Under the pieces are notes generated by a model. It made no database searches. It had not been told where the DNA came from and saw only the letters and a program-made list of their open reading frames with translations. A stretch of DNA of 64,000 nucleotides from UWMA-0277 sp965183885 (GTDB taxonomy: Bacteria; Bacteroidota; Bacteroidia; Flavobacteriales; BACL11). A program made the translations under genes and the position numbers. Positions 1 to 8,653 of this stretch are shown here, one piece after another. Location of the stretch: positions 496,001 to 560,000 of the forward strand of contig OZ238992.1 in the NCBI GenBank assembly GCA_965183885.1. Direction: 5' to 3'. Numbering within the stretch: the stretch's first letter is position 1; each line of letters opens with the position of its first letter.

Positions 1-3000
1 AGGATCATAGTTCATTGCTGTTGGATCCATACAACCTAATCCACAAATTACACCACCAACTGAGAATTCAGTAGCATCAGTAACCGAAGCTCCTGACCAT
101 CCTGAAGGATATGAACCTGTAGGATAATTAGCAGTAGTTGGTCCTGAAGCTAAAGTAACACCAGAAGCATCAGTAGCTGTCCATGAGTACTCACTTAAGT
201 AACCTGAACCACCATCGTAGAAAGTAATATCCCAACAGTCATCAGTTAAACATAAAGTATAAGATAATGAAGCTCCTGTTACTGATTTATGAAGCGTATC
301 AGCAGAAGTACCATTAGTAACAACTAAATAAGCTGAACCTCCAGATTGATCCCAAGAGTAACTAGAATATTGATTGTATAAAGTTACAGTAACTTCATTC
401 AACCCATAGTAACTACAGTTATAAGTACAAGAACTATCACTTACAGTAGCTGCAGGATCATAGTTAGTTGCAATAGTATCCATACAACCAGGTATAGCAC
501 AGTTTGCACCACCTACTGAAACCACATAAGTACCAGGAGTAGCAGCTGTTAATCCTCCAAAGTTAAATGAAACTACAGAAGAGTTAGACCCTCCATTAAC
601 TGTTACATCATAACAACCAGTAACTAAACATAGTGTATCATTATTGAAGAATCCTCCCATTAGTCCACCAGCGAAAGTATCTACACCATTTGTAATAGTA
701 TAGTCTCCACCATTCCATCCTGAACCATTAGAACTAAACATTTCCATAACTTCAGAATTATCTAAACAAGGATATTGACAAGAACCATCATCAGTATTTG
801 CTAAAGTATCATAGTTAAGTGCAGTAGAATCTGTACAACCATATACTAATGAAGCATCAACTAAGGCCATTGCATCAACACAAATATCAGAGTAGTAACT
901 AGAACCAGTTGTTCCTGTAACTTTAACTGTTACACCAGTAGCAGCATAAGCAGAAACATCAATTACAGCTTCTATCCAATCTACACCTTGATCACCTGAA
1001 ACTGTCCAAGTTGAATCCCAAGTTGTTCCACCATCAGATGATAAATCAACATGTAAAGACCCCATAGTAGAACCATACATGTTATACCAGAACTTAAGTG
1101 CAGCATTAGGTAAAGTTGAAATATCAAAACAATGAGAAGTCATAGCTACATCATTATTATAATTACCTGAAGCCTCAATATACATATAGTAATCACCTTC
1201 CATTGCATAGTTAAACCCACCATAGTTAGTAGAGTAGTTAGGACCTGTAAGAGATGAAGTTGTACCATAAGCATCCCAAATCCAATCACCGTAAGATGAA
1301 CTACCACCAGTATTATCATCAGAATTCTGAGTCCAGTCAGCAGGAGTTAATCCAATTGATGCTAAACCATCTTCGAATCCATTTGAATATCCATTTGCTA
1401 AATGACAAGGATATACACAAGAACCATCTTCAGCATTAGCTAAAGAATTATAGTTAGAAGCTAAAGTATCTGTACAACCCCAAACTGCACTAAATAGGTT
1501 AATGTTATCAACAAATGATTGGTCACCATAAGAAGAAGTACTTCCCCAAGGTGTGTAGTAATCATCATTATATTTACCAACTGATTGGAATTCAATAGAA
1601 ATTGACTGTCCAATGTAAGCAGATAAGTCATAAATATGATTTACCCAAGTATCATTATGATCAGTAGGTAAGTAGTAATCGTTACCAGCACTAGAAGTAA
1701 GTACGTTAGTATCTACTTTCACTCTAAACCATGAGTAGTTAGTAGCATAAGTGTACTCTTGTCTTAAGTCAAAACTCATAGCAACACTTGTAGCAGTAAC
1801 ATTAGTTAAATCGATACATAATGCACCTGTAGCAATGTGAGTAGGACTATTAGCAAATGCTAAAGCACCTGTATTATAAGGGTAATTATACCCTGAAGAA
1901 GCCCCACCTTGACCTTGCCAAGAATATACATTCTGATTATTAGAACTATCAGTACTTGATGAAGCATTTGTACCTGAAGTTAATGTAATATCTAAACCAT
2001 ATCCTAATTCAAAGTCTTCAGAATATGGTAAAGCAGTACCACAACCAGGTAAAATACAAGAGTTATCATCTGTATTTGCAGTAGCATTATAATTTACTGC
2101 TAATGGGTTAGTACAACCATACACATAACATCCTAAAGCAACTGCACTTAATGAAGCAGTACCTAAAGAACCTGAAGCTAAAGTAGCTGTAATTGGAGTA
2201 CCAGACATAGCCTCAGTAATTGAGAATACATTTCCATTCCAACCATCACCATAAGAATCAATCATTTCTACAGTATAACATCCATCAGCTAAACAAGTAT
2301 CTAAATTAAATGGAGCACCACCTGAAAGTACAGTAACACCAGAATCATTAACTAAATTCCATGAAACTTCATATTGGTAAGATCCATAATCACAATTAAT
2401 ATTTACATAAGCATAACCAGGACCACAGTATACACATGAACTATCGTCCACATTTGCCGCAGCATTATAGTTAGATGCAGTAATATCTGTACATCCTGAA
2501 ACAGGAGTAACAGCTATAGAAATATTAATATTATCAACATAAGTATTATCACCACATTGGTAGTGATCATCTTTATATTTACCAGCTGACTGGAATTCAA
2601 TAGTTACTGTTTGACCTGCATAAGCTGATAAGTCATAGTATACAGTATCCCAAGGGTCATTACAGGCAGATGCTGGTTGATAGTAATCTACTCCTATGTT
2701 AGAAGAAAGTACATTAGTACCATCTGTTAATCTAAAGTAGTTATACGTTGAATTATATGAGAACTCTTGTCTTAAATCAAAAGTCATCATAATAGGCTGA
2801 CCTACAGAAACAGACGTAAAGTCTAAGCATAACTCACCTGTAGCAATATGCGTTGGGTTTGTTGTAAAGGCATCAGGACCGTTAGATACAGAACTCCATC
2901 CTATATATTCACCCCCTTGTCCATGCCAAGTCATATTGTTATTATTCAATGAATCAATAGATGAAGTAGCTTCTGCACCAGAAATTAATGTAAAGTCTGT

Positions 3001-6000
3001 ACCAATATAACCATTAGTAAAGTCCTCAGAATAAGGCAATACAGTTCCACAACCTGCATAAATACAAGTAGCAGTATCATTTACATTAAACATAGGATCA
3101 TAATTTTGAGCAAGTAAATCCATACATCCTATATATGCACAAGAATCTGGGAATACAGCTGTAGAATCATAATTTGCACCTAAAGTATCCATACAACCTA
3201 TAATACAAGTAGAATTTGCATTTAAATTCCCTGTATATGAAGCACCGTCCATAAGTACAGTATCACCAAGAGCGTCTGTTAATACCCAGTCAATATAACT
3301 AGCGTACCAAGAGAACCCATCAGTCCAAGTAATATCATAACAACCATCAGGTAAACAGAAGTAGTGAGTACCACTAGTACCAGTAAGTAGCGTAGCAGTA
3401 TCTGCTACAGTAGTATCTCCAATTTGTGAAATAATAAATTCATGTCCACCCCAACCACTATACCATGAACTACTATTAGTCATAGAAAGAGTATAGAAAT
3501 TATCTGTACAATAAGTACATAAAGTAGTATCTGATATAGACGCTAATGGATCATAAGTTAAAGCAGTAGCATCCATACATCCTACGATACAGTTAGATCC
3601 TGACTCAGCAGAGAATACTTTCCAATCAGTAAATCCTGGAGAACCAGACCAACCAGAAGGATAACCTGCTGTTGAAGAAGCTAATACTGTTCCTGCAGTA
3701 TCAGTTACATCCCAAGAATACTCGTTTAAGTAACTAGCACCACCATCATAGAAAGTAACATCCCAACATCCATCAGGTAAACATAAAGAGTCTACAATTT
3801 GATAACCAACAACTGATTTTGTAAGTGTATCAGATGTAACACCATTAGTAACTACTAAATAAGCTTGACCACCACCTTGTGCCCAAGAATAATTAGAGTA
3901 AGAGTTCTTTAATGTAAAGTATATTACATTATCACCATAGTAATAACAGTCGTATACACAAGAGCTATCAGAGATATTAGACGTTGAATCGTAATTCAAT
4001 GCTAAAGTATCCATACAACCAGGGTATAAACAAGAACCGTCATCAACATTTGCAGTACCATTATAGTTAGATGCAATAGGGTCAGTACATCCATTTATAG
4101 CATTAACAATAATAGAATCTGCCCAAAGGTAAGTACATCCACTAGCATCAGTAATAGTACAAGAAATTGCACCAACACCTAAACCAGAAACATCCTCAGT
4201 AGTATCAGTAGTTGACCAAGCAAATAAATAAGAAGGTAAACCATAGTTTACTTTTCCTAAGAAGTGGTAATTTGTTGAAACAACTGCTCCATCAAAAGGA
4301 CCATTAACACCATAAGTATCACCAGAACCAGCAGTAACTGTAAGGTTTGCATCTGAACCCATAGCATCAGCATAAGAGTTAAGAGAACTATTATAGTTAT
4401 AATTCATTCCTGTAGAACAATATACATATACCCCAACAGTATCACCAGCATTTACTGTAAAAGCAGCAGGAACATTAATTGAACCAGGGCTATTTAATGC
4501 TATAGAATATGAGTTAACTACATGTGTCCAAGCAGTAGAGTCATGCTCAAATCCTGCAGCAGAACCATTTTTAAAGTAAATATCAACAGTTCCTAAACCA
4601 GAGTTACACATTAAATCTAAAGAAGTAATTCCTAAATTAGTAGTTGCAATAACATCAAAAACTTCAAGTTCTGCATAATAAGAAGTAGATGTAAGTGAAG
4701 AACCAACATTTCCTCCTGGAGCAGCATAAAAAGAAGTAGCTCCACCAACAGTTAAGTTTACAGCTCCAATAGTTGAAGTTGCAGTAGGAACTGGAGTTAC
4801 TACAGCACTTACTGCCCAAGCTGCAGGCTCAGTTAAAGTTACTGTTGCAGTATCAGAACATCCGTTTAATGCATCAGTTGTAATACAAGTATAAGTACCT
4901 GCAACTAAACCAGTAGCAGTAGCATTTGTATCACCATTAGACCATAAGTAAGAGTTTGAAGTAGCAACTGGAGAACTTACTACTGCTGTAGCAGTACCGT
5001 CAGCACCTCCATTACAAGTAATATCTGTTCCTGTAATACTTGCTGCATAATAAGTACAAGGATATACATTAAAGATATTAATATCATCAATTCTTACAAA
5101 ATTATCTGCCCAACTGTTTGCAGCTCCATACTTACAAGAAGCTTCTATAGTAATATAAACATCAGATTGATTTGCATAAGCTGATAAATCATAAGTTAAA
5201 GTATGACTACCTGCAAGTAATGTTGTATTATCATAAGAAGTATTACCCATATCATCTGCAATTACAGTACCGTTTGCTTTAATTCTGTACCAAGTATATT
5301 TAGAAGTATAAGTACTAAATAAATCAGCATCTAAAGTCATGTTTACAATAGGTTGAGACCCTGTAAAGTCCATACAGAAAGAAGATGAAGAAACATAATC
5401 AGTTTTAGCAAAAGCTTGTGTTTCTGTACTAGGAGTTGATCCATAAGAACTATAAGAACCTGAACCTCCAGTCATTTCTAAAGAAACTGTATCGCTAATT
5501 GCATTAGCTGAAGTAGTAAATGCAACAGAAGATTCAGAACCAGATAAAGTTGTAAATCCAACAGTGGTAAAGTTAGCAGATTCAAAATCCTGAGAATAAT
5601 CTAAAGTATTACATGTATAGTAAGTACATAAAGTACTATCATCAACATTACATGAAGCACAGTAGTTGTTTGCATAAACATCAAAACAACCAGGGTAAGT
5701 ACATGAACCATCATCAAATGCAGCAGCTGCATTATAGTTAGATGCAAAAGGATCAGTACAACCACCAACACCAGCAGGACAAGCACCTGTAGCGCCATTA
5801 GCACCAGCAGTCAAACCATGACCACCACCACCAGTAACAGTACCTCCTGAAGCAATAATAGTACCTGTACCATCAGTAATATCCCAAGCAACCTCAGAAG
5901 TATAACTTCCAGTAACCCAGTTAGCAAGATTTACTGTGTCTGCAGATGAAGCACTAAATGTTGCTGAAGCTGTAGAACCTGTAGTAAAAGTAGAACCTGT

Positions 6001-6507
6001 AATAACAGCAGTACCATTTACAGTAACATCAACAGCATTACCATTCCAACCATCTCCATAAGAATCATACATGTTAAATGTAAATAGACAAGGAGTTGGC
6101 GTACAGTAAGCATTTCCAGCACCACTAGCAAACAGTCCATAACCACCACCACCAGAAGCTGTACCTCCAGAAGCAATAACAGTACCTTCACCATCAGTGA
6201 TGTCCCAAGCAACCTCACTACTATAAGAACCTAGGTTCCAGTTAGCAAGATCAATAGTATCACCTGTAGAAGCTATAAAAGTAACTGAATCAATCGCTCC
6301 TGAAGCAATTGTAGCAGCAGTAGCAACAGTTACTCCATTCACAGTAACATCAACAGCGTTACCATTCCAACCATCTCCATACGAATCATACATATGAAGT
6401 GTATGCGTACATTGAGCTGTGGCCGGATTACTAAATATCATAATCGCGAAAGCGAAAAGATAACCTAAGAGTCTCCTAGGATTTTTTTTACTAAACTTGT
6501 TTTCCAT
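1..6507 (-). CDS. Giant modular secreted surface protein, N-terminal part (runs off left edge)
   Basis: Open from an ATG at 6507 to base 1 with no stop, so at least 2169 residues. Residues 1-32 form a signal peptide (basic RRLLGYLF start, hydrophobic core, cleavage after ATAQ). Then follow two YDSYGDGWNG modules (about 33-240), a MAM/lectin-like beta module (about 300-480), an SprB-type repeat (about 485-575), and a long alternation of beta-sandwich modules with Cys-containing linkers of the form GC(T/M)DxxAxNYxxxAxxDDGSCxY, of which I count about 13. Later modules include lectin-like ones opening LPYSEDF and a MAM-like one near 840-1415. Such architectures are typical of T9SS cargo in Bacteroidota; the C-terminal sorting domain would lie outside the window, so T9SS secretion is inferred. 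An adhesin or filamentous surface role is likely but not shown. No other gene is on this strand until the polysaccharide locus. Confidence 0.85.
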   Translation of the reverse strand, partial: MENKFSKKNPRRLLGYLFAFAIMIFSNPATAQCTHTLHMYDSYGDGWNGNAVDVTVNGVTVATAATIASGAIDSVTFIASTGDTIDLANWNLGSYSSEVAWDITDGEGTVIASGGTASGGGGYGLFASGAGNAYCTPTPCLFTFNMYDSYGDGWNGNAVDVTVNGTAVITGSTFTTGSTASATFSASSADTVNLANWVTGSYTSEVAWDITDGTGTIIASGGTVTGGGGHGLTAGANGATGACPAGVGGCTDPFASNYNAAAAFDDGSCTYPGCFDVYANNYCASCNVDDSTLCTYYTCNTLDYSQDFESANFTTVGFTTLSGSESSVAFTTSANAISDTVSLEMTGGSGSYSSYGSTPSTETQAFAKTDYVSSSSFCMDFTGSQPIVNMTLDADLFSTYTSKYTWYRIKANGTVIADDMGNTSYDNTTLLAGSHTLTYDLSAYANQSDVYITIEASCKYGAANSWADNFVRIDDINIFNVYPCTYYAASITGTDITCNGGADGTATAVVSSPVATSNSYLWSNGDTNATATGLVAGTYTCITTDALNGCSDTATVTLTEPAAWAVSAVVTPVPTATSTIGAVNLTVGGATSFYAAPGGNVGSSLTSTSYYAELEVFDVIATTNLGITSLDLMCNSGLGTVDIYFKNGSAAGFEHDSTAWTHVVNSYSIALNSPGSINVPAAFTVNAGDTVGVYVYCSTGMNYNYNSSLNSYADAMGSDANLTVTAGSGDTYGVNGPFDGAVVSTNYHFLGKVNYGLPSYLFAWSTTDTTEDVSGLGVGAISCTITDASGCTYLWADSIIVNAINGCTDPIASNYNGTANVDDGSCLYPGCMDTLALNYDSTSNISDSSCVYDCYYYGDNVIYFTLKNSYSNYSWAQGGGQAYLVVTNGVTSDTLTKSVVGYQIVDSLCLPDGCWDVTFYDGGASYLNEYSWDVTDTAGTVLASSTAGYPSGWSGSPGFTDWKVFSAESGSNCIVGCMDATALTYDPLASISDTTLCTYCTDNFYTLSMTNSSSWYSGWGGHEFIISQIGDTTVADTATLLTGTSGTHYFCLPDGCYDITWTDGFSWYASYIDWVLTDALGDTVLMDGASYTGNLNANSTCIIGCMDTLGANYDSTAVFPDSCAYIGCMDLLAQNYDPMFNVNDTATCIYAGCGTVLPYSEDFTNGYIGTDFTLISGAEATSSIDSLNNNNMTWHGQGGEYIGWSSVSNGPDAFTTNPTHIATGELCLDFTSVSVGQPIMMTFDLRQEFSYNSTYNYFRLTDGTNVLSSNIGVDYYQPASACNDPWDTVYYDLSAYAGQTVTIEFQSAGKYKDDHYQCGDNTYVDNINISIAVTPVSGCTDITASNYNAAANVDDSSCVYCGPGYAYVNINCDYGSYQYEVSWNLVNDSGVTVLSGGAPFNLDTCLADGCYTVEMIDSYGDGWNGNVFSITEAMSGTPITATLASGSLGTASLSAVALGCYVYGCTNPLAVNYNATANTDDNSCILPGCGTALPYSEDFELGYGLDITLTSGTNASSSTDSSNNQNVYSWQGQGGASSGYNYPYNTGALAFANSPTHIATGALCIDLTNVTATSVAMSFDLRQEYTYATNYSWFRVKVDTNVLTSSAGNDYYLPTDHNDTWVNHIYDLSAYIGQSISIEFQSVGKYNDDYYTPWGSTSSYGDQSFVDNINLFSAVWGCTDTLASNYNSLANAEDGSCVYPCHLANGYSNGFEDGLASIGLTPADWTQNSDDNTGGSSSYGDWIWDAYGTTSSLTGPNYSTNYGGFNYAMEGDYYMYIEASGNYNNDVAMTSHCFDISTLPNAALKFWYNMYGSTMGSLHVDLSSDGGTTWDSTWTVSGDQGVDWIEAVIDVSAYAATGVTVKVTGTTGSSYYSDICVDAMALVDASLVYGCTDSTALNYDTLANTDDGSCQYPCLDNSEVMEMFSSNGSGWNGGDYTITNGVDTFAGGLMGGFFNNDTLCLVTGCYDVTVNGGSNSSVVSFNFGGLTAATPGTYVVSVGGANCAIPGCMDTIATNYDPAATVSDSSCTYNCSYYGLNEVTVTLYNQYSSYSWDQSGGSAYLVVTNGTSADTLHKSVTGASLSYTLCLTDDCWDITFYDGGSGYLSEYSWTATDASGVTLASGPTTANYPTGSYPSGWSGASVTDATEFSVGGVICGLGCMDPTAMNYDP
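4150..5062 (-). other. SprB-type repeats within the giant protein, the second one split
   Basis: Reading on the minus strand, residues near 485-575 carry a complete SprB-type repeat (ITCNGGADGTATA, then YLWSNGDTNATATGL, then GTYTCITTDA). A second repeat begins (STIGAVNLTV near 4770) but its second half (GLPSYLFAWSTTDTTEDVSGL-like, near 4150-4255) only appears about 170 residues later. SprB repeats are known from the mobile gliding adhesin SprB of Flavobacterium; their presence here supports a cell-surface role. Confidence 0.65.
4255..4767 (-). other. Beta module nested inside the second SprB repeat
   Basis: About 170 residues sit between the two halves of the second SprB repeat. The segment contains LEVFDVIATTNLGI, VDIYFKNGS, FTVNAGDTVGVYVY and LTVTAGSGDTYG, a pattern I recognise from modules found in many Bacteroidota secreted proteins (a jelly-roll-like unit usually present as a free-standing domain). 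Here it appears inserted in another repeat. The boundaries are my estimate from where the SprB consensus stops and resumes. Confidence 0.5.
5800..6400 (-). repeat. Tandem duplication with 321-bp period (YDSYGDGWNG modules)
   Basis: Two adjacent coding modules of about 107 residues are nearly identical in DNA. For example CCATTCCAACCATCTCCATA occurs at 6041 and 6362 on the plus strand, exactly 321 bases apart, and the Gly-rich ends (GGGGYGL / GGGGHGL) and the VAWDITDG stretches align with the same offset. This is an in-frame tandem duplication within the giant gene. Confidence 0.85.
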
Positions 6508-6708
6508 AATACATGTTTTTGTTATTAAAAAGGTTAATTATATGTAAAAAGCTATTGCACAACAATGAAATAGCTGACTTACCAAAAGCAGGATGCACGA
6601 AAAATTCATACCCTAACGGATATGAATTCTGGACCAGTTTAACCTGATAATTATTGTTTTTCGTCATCAATTCTTATAGTTATTTTAAAAAATAAGACTC
6701 CAAAAATA
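6508..6708 (-). promoter_or_regulatory. Promoter-like element and structured leader of the giant protein gene
   Basis: The minus strand carries TATTTTTG (plus positions 6701-6708), an exact match to the Bacteroidota -7 consensus TAnnTTTG; a TTG lies upstream at 6733-6735 with a rather long spacer of 24. This would give a leader of about 190 nt. The leader holds an 8-bp perfect hairpin (AATTCATA 6603-6610 with TATGAATT 6621-6628) and, nearer the start codon, a 7-bp hairpin (6550-6556 with 6569-6575) followed on the minus strand by a run of T, which looks like a weak intrinsic terminator. The arrangement resembles a cis-regulatory leader, but I do not recognise a known riboswitch class. Confidence 0.4.
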
Positions 6709-7033
6709 GCAAAAAAATATTACATTTAATATCAAACAGTCATAAAAAATGCACTTATTAACAGCTTTTTCTTAATAAAACTAAACTTCGAGAAGCTATA
6801 AAAAAACAACATCTATAAAATATTAAAAAAGCAAGCGTTTTACAACCTTCTTAAATACAAGCAATTACACCCAACAAACAATAAACTTATTTACCTATAA
6901 ATTAAATAACTAAAAAAACAAAAGAAAAACAAATATTCTTTTAAAAGCAAAGCCTAAAGCCCTAACAAATCTCCATGATAAAATAAAGTAATTACTATCC
7001 TAATAAATTAAAGATTATACTTCAATATTTTTT
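6709..7033. other. AT-rich intergenic stretch between divergent genes
   Basis: About 325 bases between the promoter-like elements of the giant protein gene and the TPR gene. It is strongly A/T rich with long A runs, contains no reading frame of useful length on either strand, and I see no tRNA, repeat or strong hairpin in it. Confidence 0.6.
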
Positions 7034-7042
7034 TATAATTTG
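7034..7042 (+). promoter_or_regulatory. Possible -7 promoter element of the TPR gene
   Basis: TATAATTTG differs by one spacer base from the Bacteroidota -7 consensus TAnnTTTG. Transcription would start near 7048, which excludes the TTG codon at 7040 and supports translation from the ATG at 7070. No TTG is visible at the usual -33 distance, so the call is weak. Confidence 0.3.
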
Positions 7043-7069
7043 GCTCGCAGAAAAGAAAACCCATATATA

Positions 7070-8653
7070 ATGATAAAAAAAATCCTATTTTTAGCTATAC
7101 TTTTAGCTTTTTCAACTTCAAATAAAGCAAATACATTAGTAAGTGATAGTACAAATAATGCTGATTTAATTGCCTATGAATGGAGTCCAATATCAGATAT
7201 AGAAAAGATTTTTCAACACGAAAACTCTAAGAAGCTTACAAAGCGCTCAATTGACCAATCTAAGCTTGCAGAACCACATTACATTGCAGCTGTTGATTTA
7301 ATGGTGAAAAAAGAATATGGAGCAGCAATAAATGAGTTTAAAAGCGCAATGAAACGCTATAAAAGAGCAAAATTAAGTGATGATGCTCTAAACTTTTTAA
7401 GAACCAATATGGCATTATGCTATGCAAACTCTGGAAACACTGAAGATCTTGCTGTAAGTAAACGATTTTTAGGACTAATTACTGTTAAAGCTTACAATGA
7501 CGTTAAGTGGGCTTACAATATTGCCATTGCACACTATCAAGTAGGAAACAATAGTGAGGCCGCTTCAGTATTAAGTGCTGCAATTAGAAAAGATGAGTTC
7601 TACTTCCAGGCATATGTAACTTTAGAAGCTATTTACAGAGCTTCAGGAAACAACAAAGATGCCGACAAAGTAATTGAAAGAATGGAAACTGCTGAAAATA
7701 AACTCTTAGCTAAAGCAGAAAAAGAAGCTAACAACAACTCAGCAAACAAACAAAAAAAGGAAAAAAGAAAGAAAAAAGGGGTTACTCCAGCACCTAAAGG
7801 AGAACGTCCAGATGTTACCAATTTACAAATTGTAACAACAGACAATCCTCTTCAATTTAATAAAATTGATAAAATTAACGAAAGAAGTATGACTCAAATC
7901 CAAGAAGGAATTGGAGAGAACAATCTTGGTTTAGAAGCCCTAAATAATAAAGAGTATGATTTAGCCCAGACTCATCTTAAAAATGCTGAAAAAAGATTAA
8001 AAAGAGGTAAGATTACAGCTGACGGACTTAATTTCACAAGAGGTAACCTTGCTATTTCTTACTTAGCATCAGGAGAAAAAAGAGGCGTTGGACAAGCAAA
8101 AAGATATTTACGATTCCTTACAAAAAGGATCTATAAAACCAGAGAATGGACTTATAACCTAGCTGTAGCTCACTACGCATTTGCAAGCAAATCAAAAGGA
8201 ACTACCAGAAAGGATTACATGGAGAAGTCAATAAAAATGTTTAAAACCTCCATGAAACTTGACCGCTTATACTTACCTGCATATCAAAATTTGATTTATG
8301 TATACAAAGAGTTAGATGATGAGAAAAATGCTTTAAGAACACACAAGTTATATGAAAGAGCCAGGAATCAGCTAATGAAATCATTCAGCAAAAAAGATCA
8401 AATGGCACAAGGTGGAGACCCTTATATTTTCCGTCTTAACCTAGGTACTTTTGATGAATTTAATACTCCTGCTGCAATATTTGATGAAAAATCTGTAATT
8501 ACAGTACCTGTTTCAGAAAAAGAAACTGCTTACTTAGCAGGATTATTCTACACTCTGGATGAAGCTGTAGCCTATCAAAAAGCAATGAAAAAGGAAGGAT
8601 ATACAAACTCCTTTATTGTAGCCTTTAAAGATGGAGAAAAATTAGAATTCTAA
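7070..8653 (+). CDS. Secreted TPR protein with internal duplication and SPOR-like C-terminus
   Basis: I start at the ATG at 7070 (527 residues) because it opens a signal peptide (MIKKILFLAILLAFSTSNKA); the frame stays open to a TTG at 7040 that would place charged residues in front of it. Two TPR blocks (about 50-215 and 280-440) are copies of each other: compare KEYGAAINEFKSAMKRYKR with KEYDLAQTHLKNAEKRLKR, and DALNFLRTNMALCYANSG with DGLNFTRGNLAISYLASG. They are joined by a Lys-rich linker (about 215-245, KQKKEKRKKK). The last 70 residues (LAGLFYTLDEAVAYQKAMKK, then GYTNSFIVAFKDGE) resemble a SPOR-type peptidoglycan-binding fold. A periplasmic scaffold is likely; no specific function is recognised. 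Its stop overlaps the stop of the convergent gene by 4 bases. Confidence 0.8.
   Translation: MIKKILFLAILLAFSTSNKANTLVSDSTNNADLIAYEWSPISDIEKIFQHENSKKLTKRSIDQSKLAEPHYIAAVDLMVKKEYGAAINEFKSAMKRYKRAKLSDDALNFLRTNMALCYANSGNTEDLAVSKRFLGLITVKAYNDVKWAYNIAIAHYQVGNNSEAASVLSAAIRKDEFYFQAYVTLEAIYRASGNNKDADKVIERMETAENKLLAKAEKEANNNSANKQKKEKRKKKGVTPAPKGERPDVTNLQIVTTDNPLQFNKIDKINERSMTQIQEGIGENNLGLEALNNKEYDLAQTHLKNAEKRLKRGKITADGLNFTRGNLAISYLASGEKRGVGQAKRYLRFLTKRIYKTREWTYNLAVAHYAFASKSKGTTRKDYMEKSIKMFKTSMKLDRLYLPAYQNLIYVYKELDDEKNALRTHKLYERARNQLMKSFSKKDQMAQGGDPYIFRLNLGTFDEFNTPAAIFDEKSVITVPVSEKETAYLAGLFYTLDEAVAYQKAMKKEGYTNSFIVAFKDGEKLEF

Larger units (their letters stand above)
1..5775 (-). repeat. Array of Cys-bearing linker repeats GCxDxxAxNYxxxAxxDDGSCxY
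   Basis: About 13 copies of a roughly 23-residue repeat are interspersed through the giant protein, often in pairs, for example GCTDPFASNYN near 5770, GCTDPIASNYN near 4100, GCMDTLGANYD near 3195, GCTDITASNYN near 2490, GCTDTLASNYN near 1480, GCTDSTALNYD near 835 and GCMDPTAMNYD cut by the left edge. Each has two conserved Cys (probable disulfide) and an acidic DDGSC core that could bind calcium (inference). They separate larger beta modules like linkers between beads. This motif is common in secreted proteins of marine Bacteroidota; its function is not established as far as I know. Confidence 0.8.

Noticed and set aside
1254..1439. Plus-strand 61-codon frame rich in His and Asn
   Set aside because: Antisense to the giant protein modules; composition is that of a shadow frame.
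5601..6218. Two low-complexity reading frames (5601-5804 and 6018-6218, minus strand) rich in Leu and Val
   Set aside because: They are out-of-frame readings of the repetitive Ala/Gly/Asp-rich coding sequence of the giant protein, which is open in the proper frame throughout.
6551..6660. Plus-strand resemblance to a TPP riboswitch (CATACCC followed by AACCTGAT)
   Set aside because: The essential CTGAGA element and the closing GGGA-type stem are absent, the plus-strand gene downstream has its own promoter-like element at 7034-7042, and it is not a thiamine gene.
7633..7845. Minus-strand frame inside the TPR gene
   Set aside because: Antisense shadow of the Lys-rich linker; no ribosome site or homology, and the plus-strand gene is well supported.
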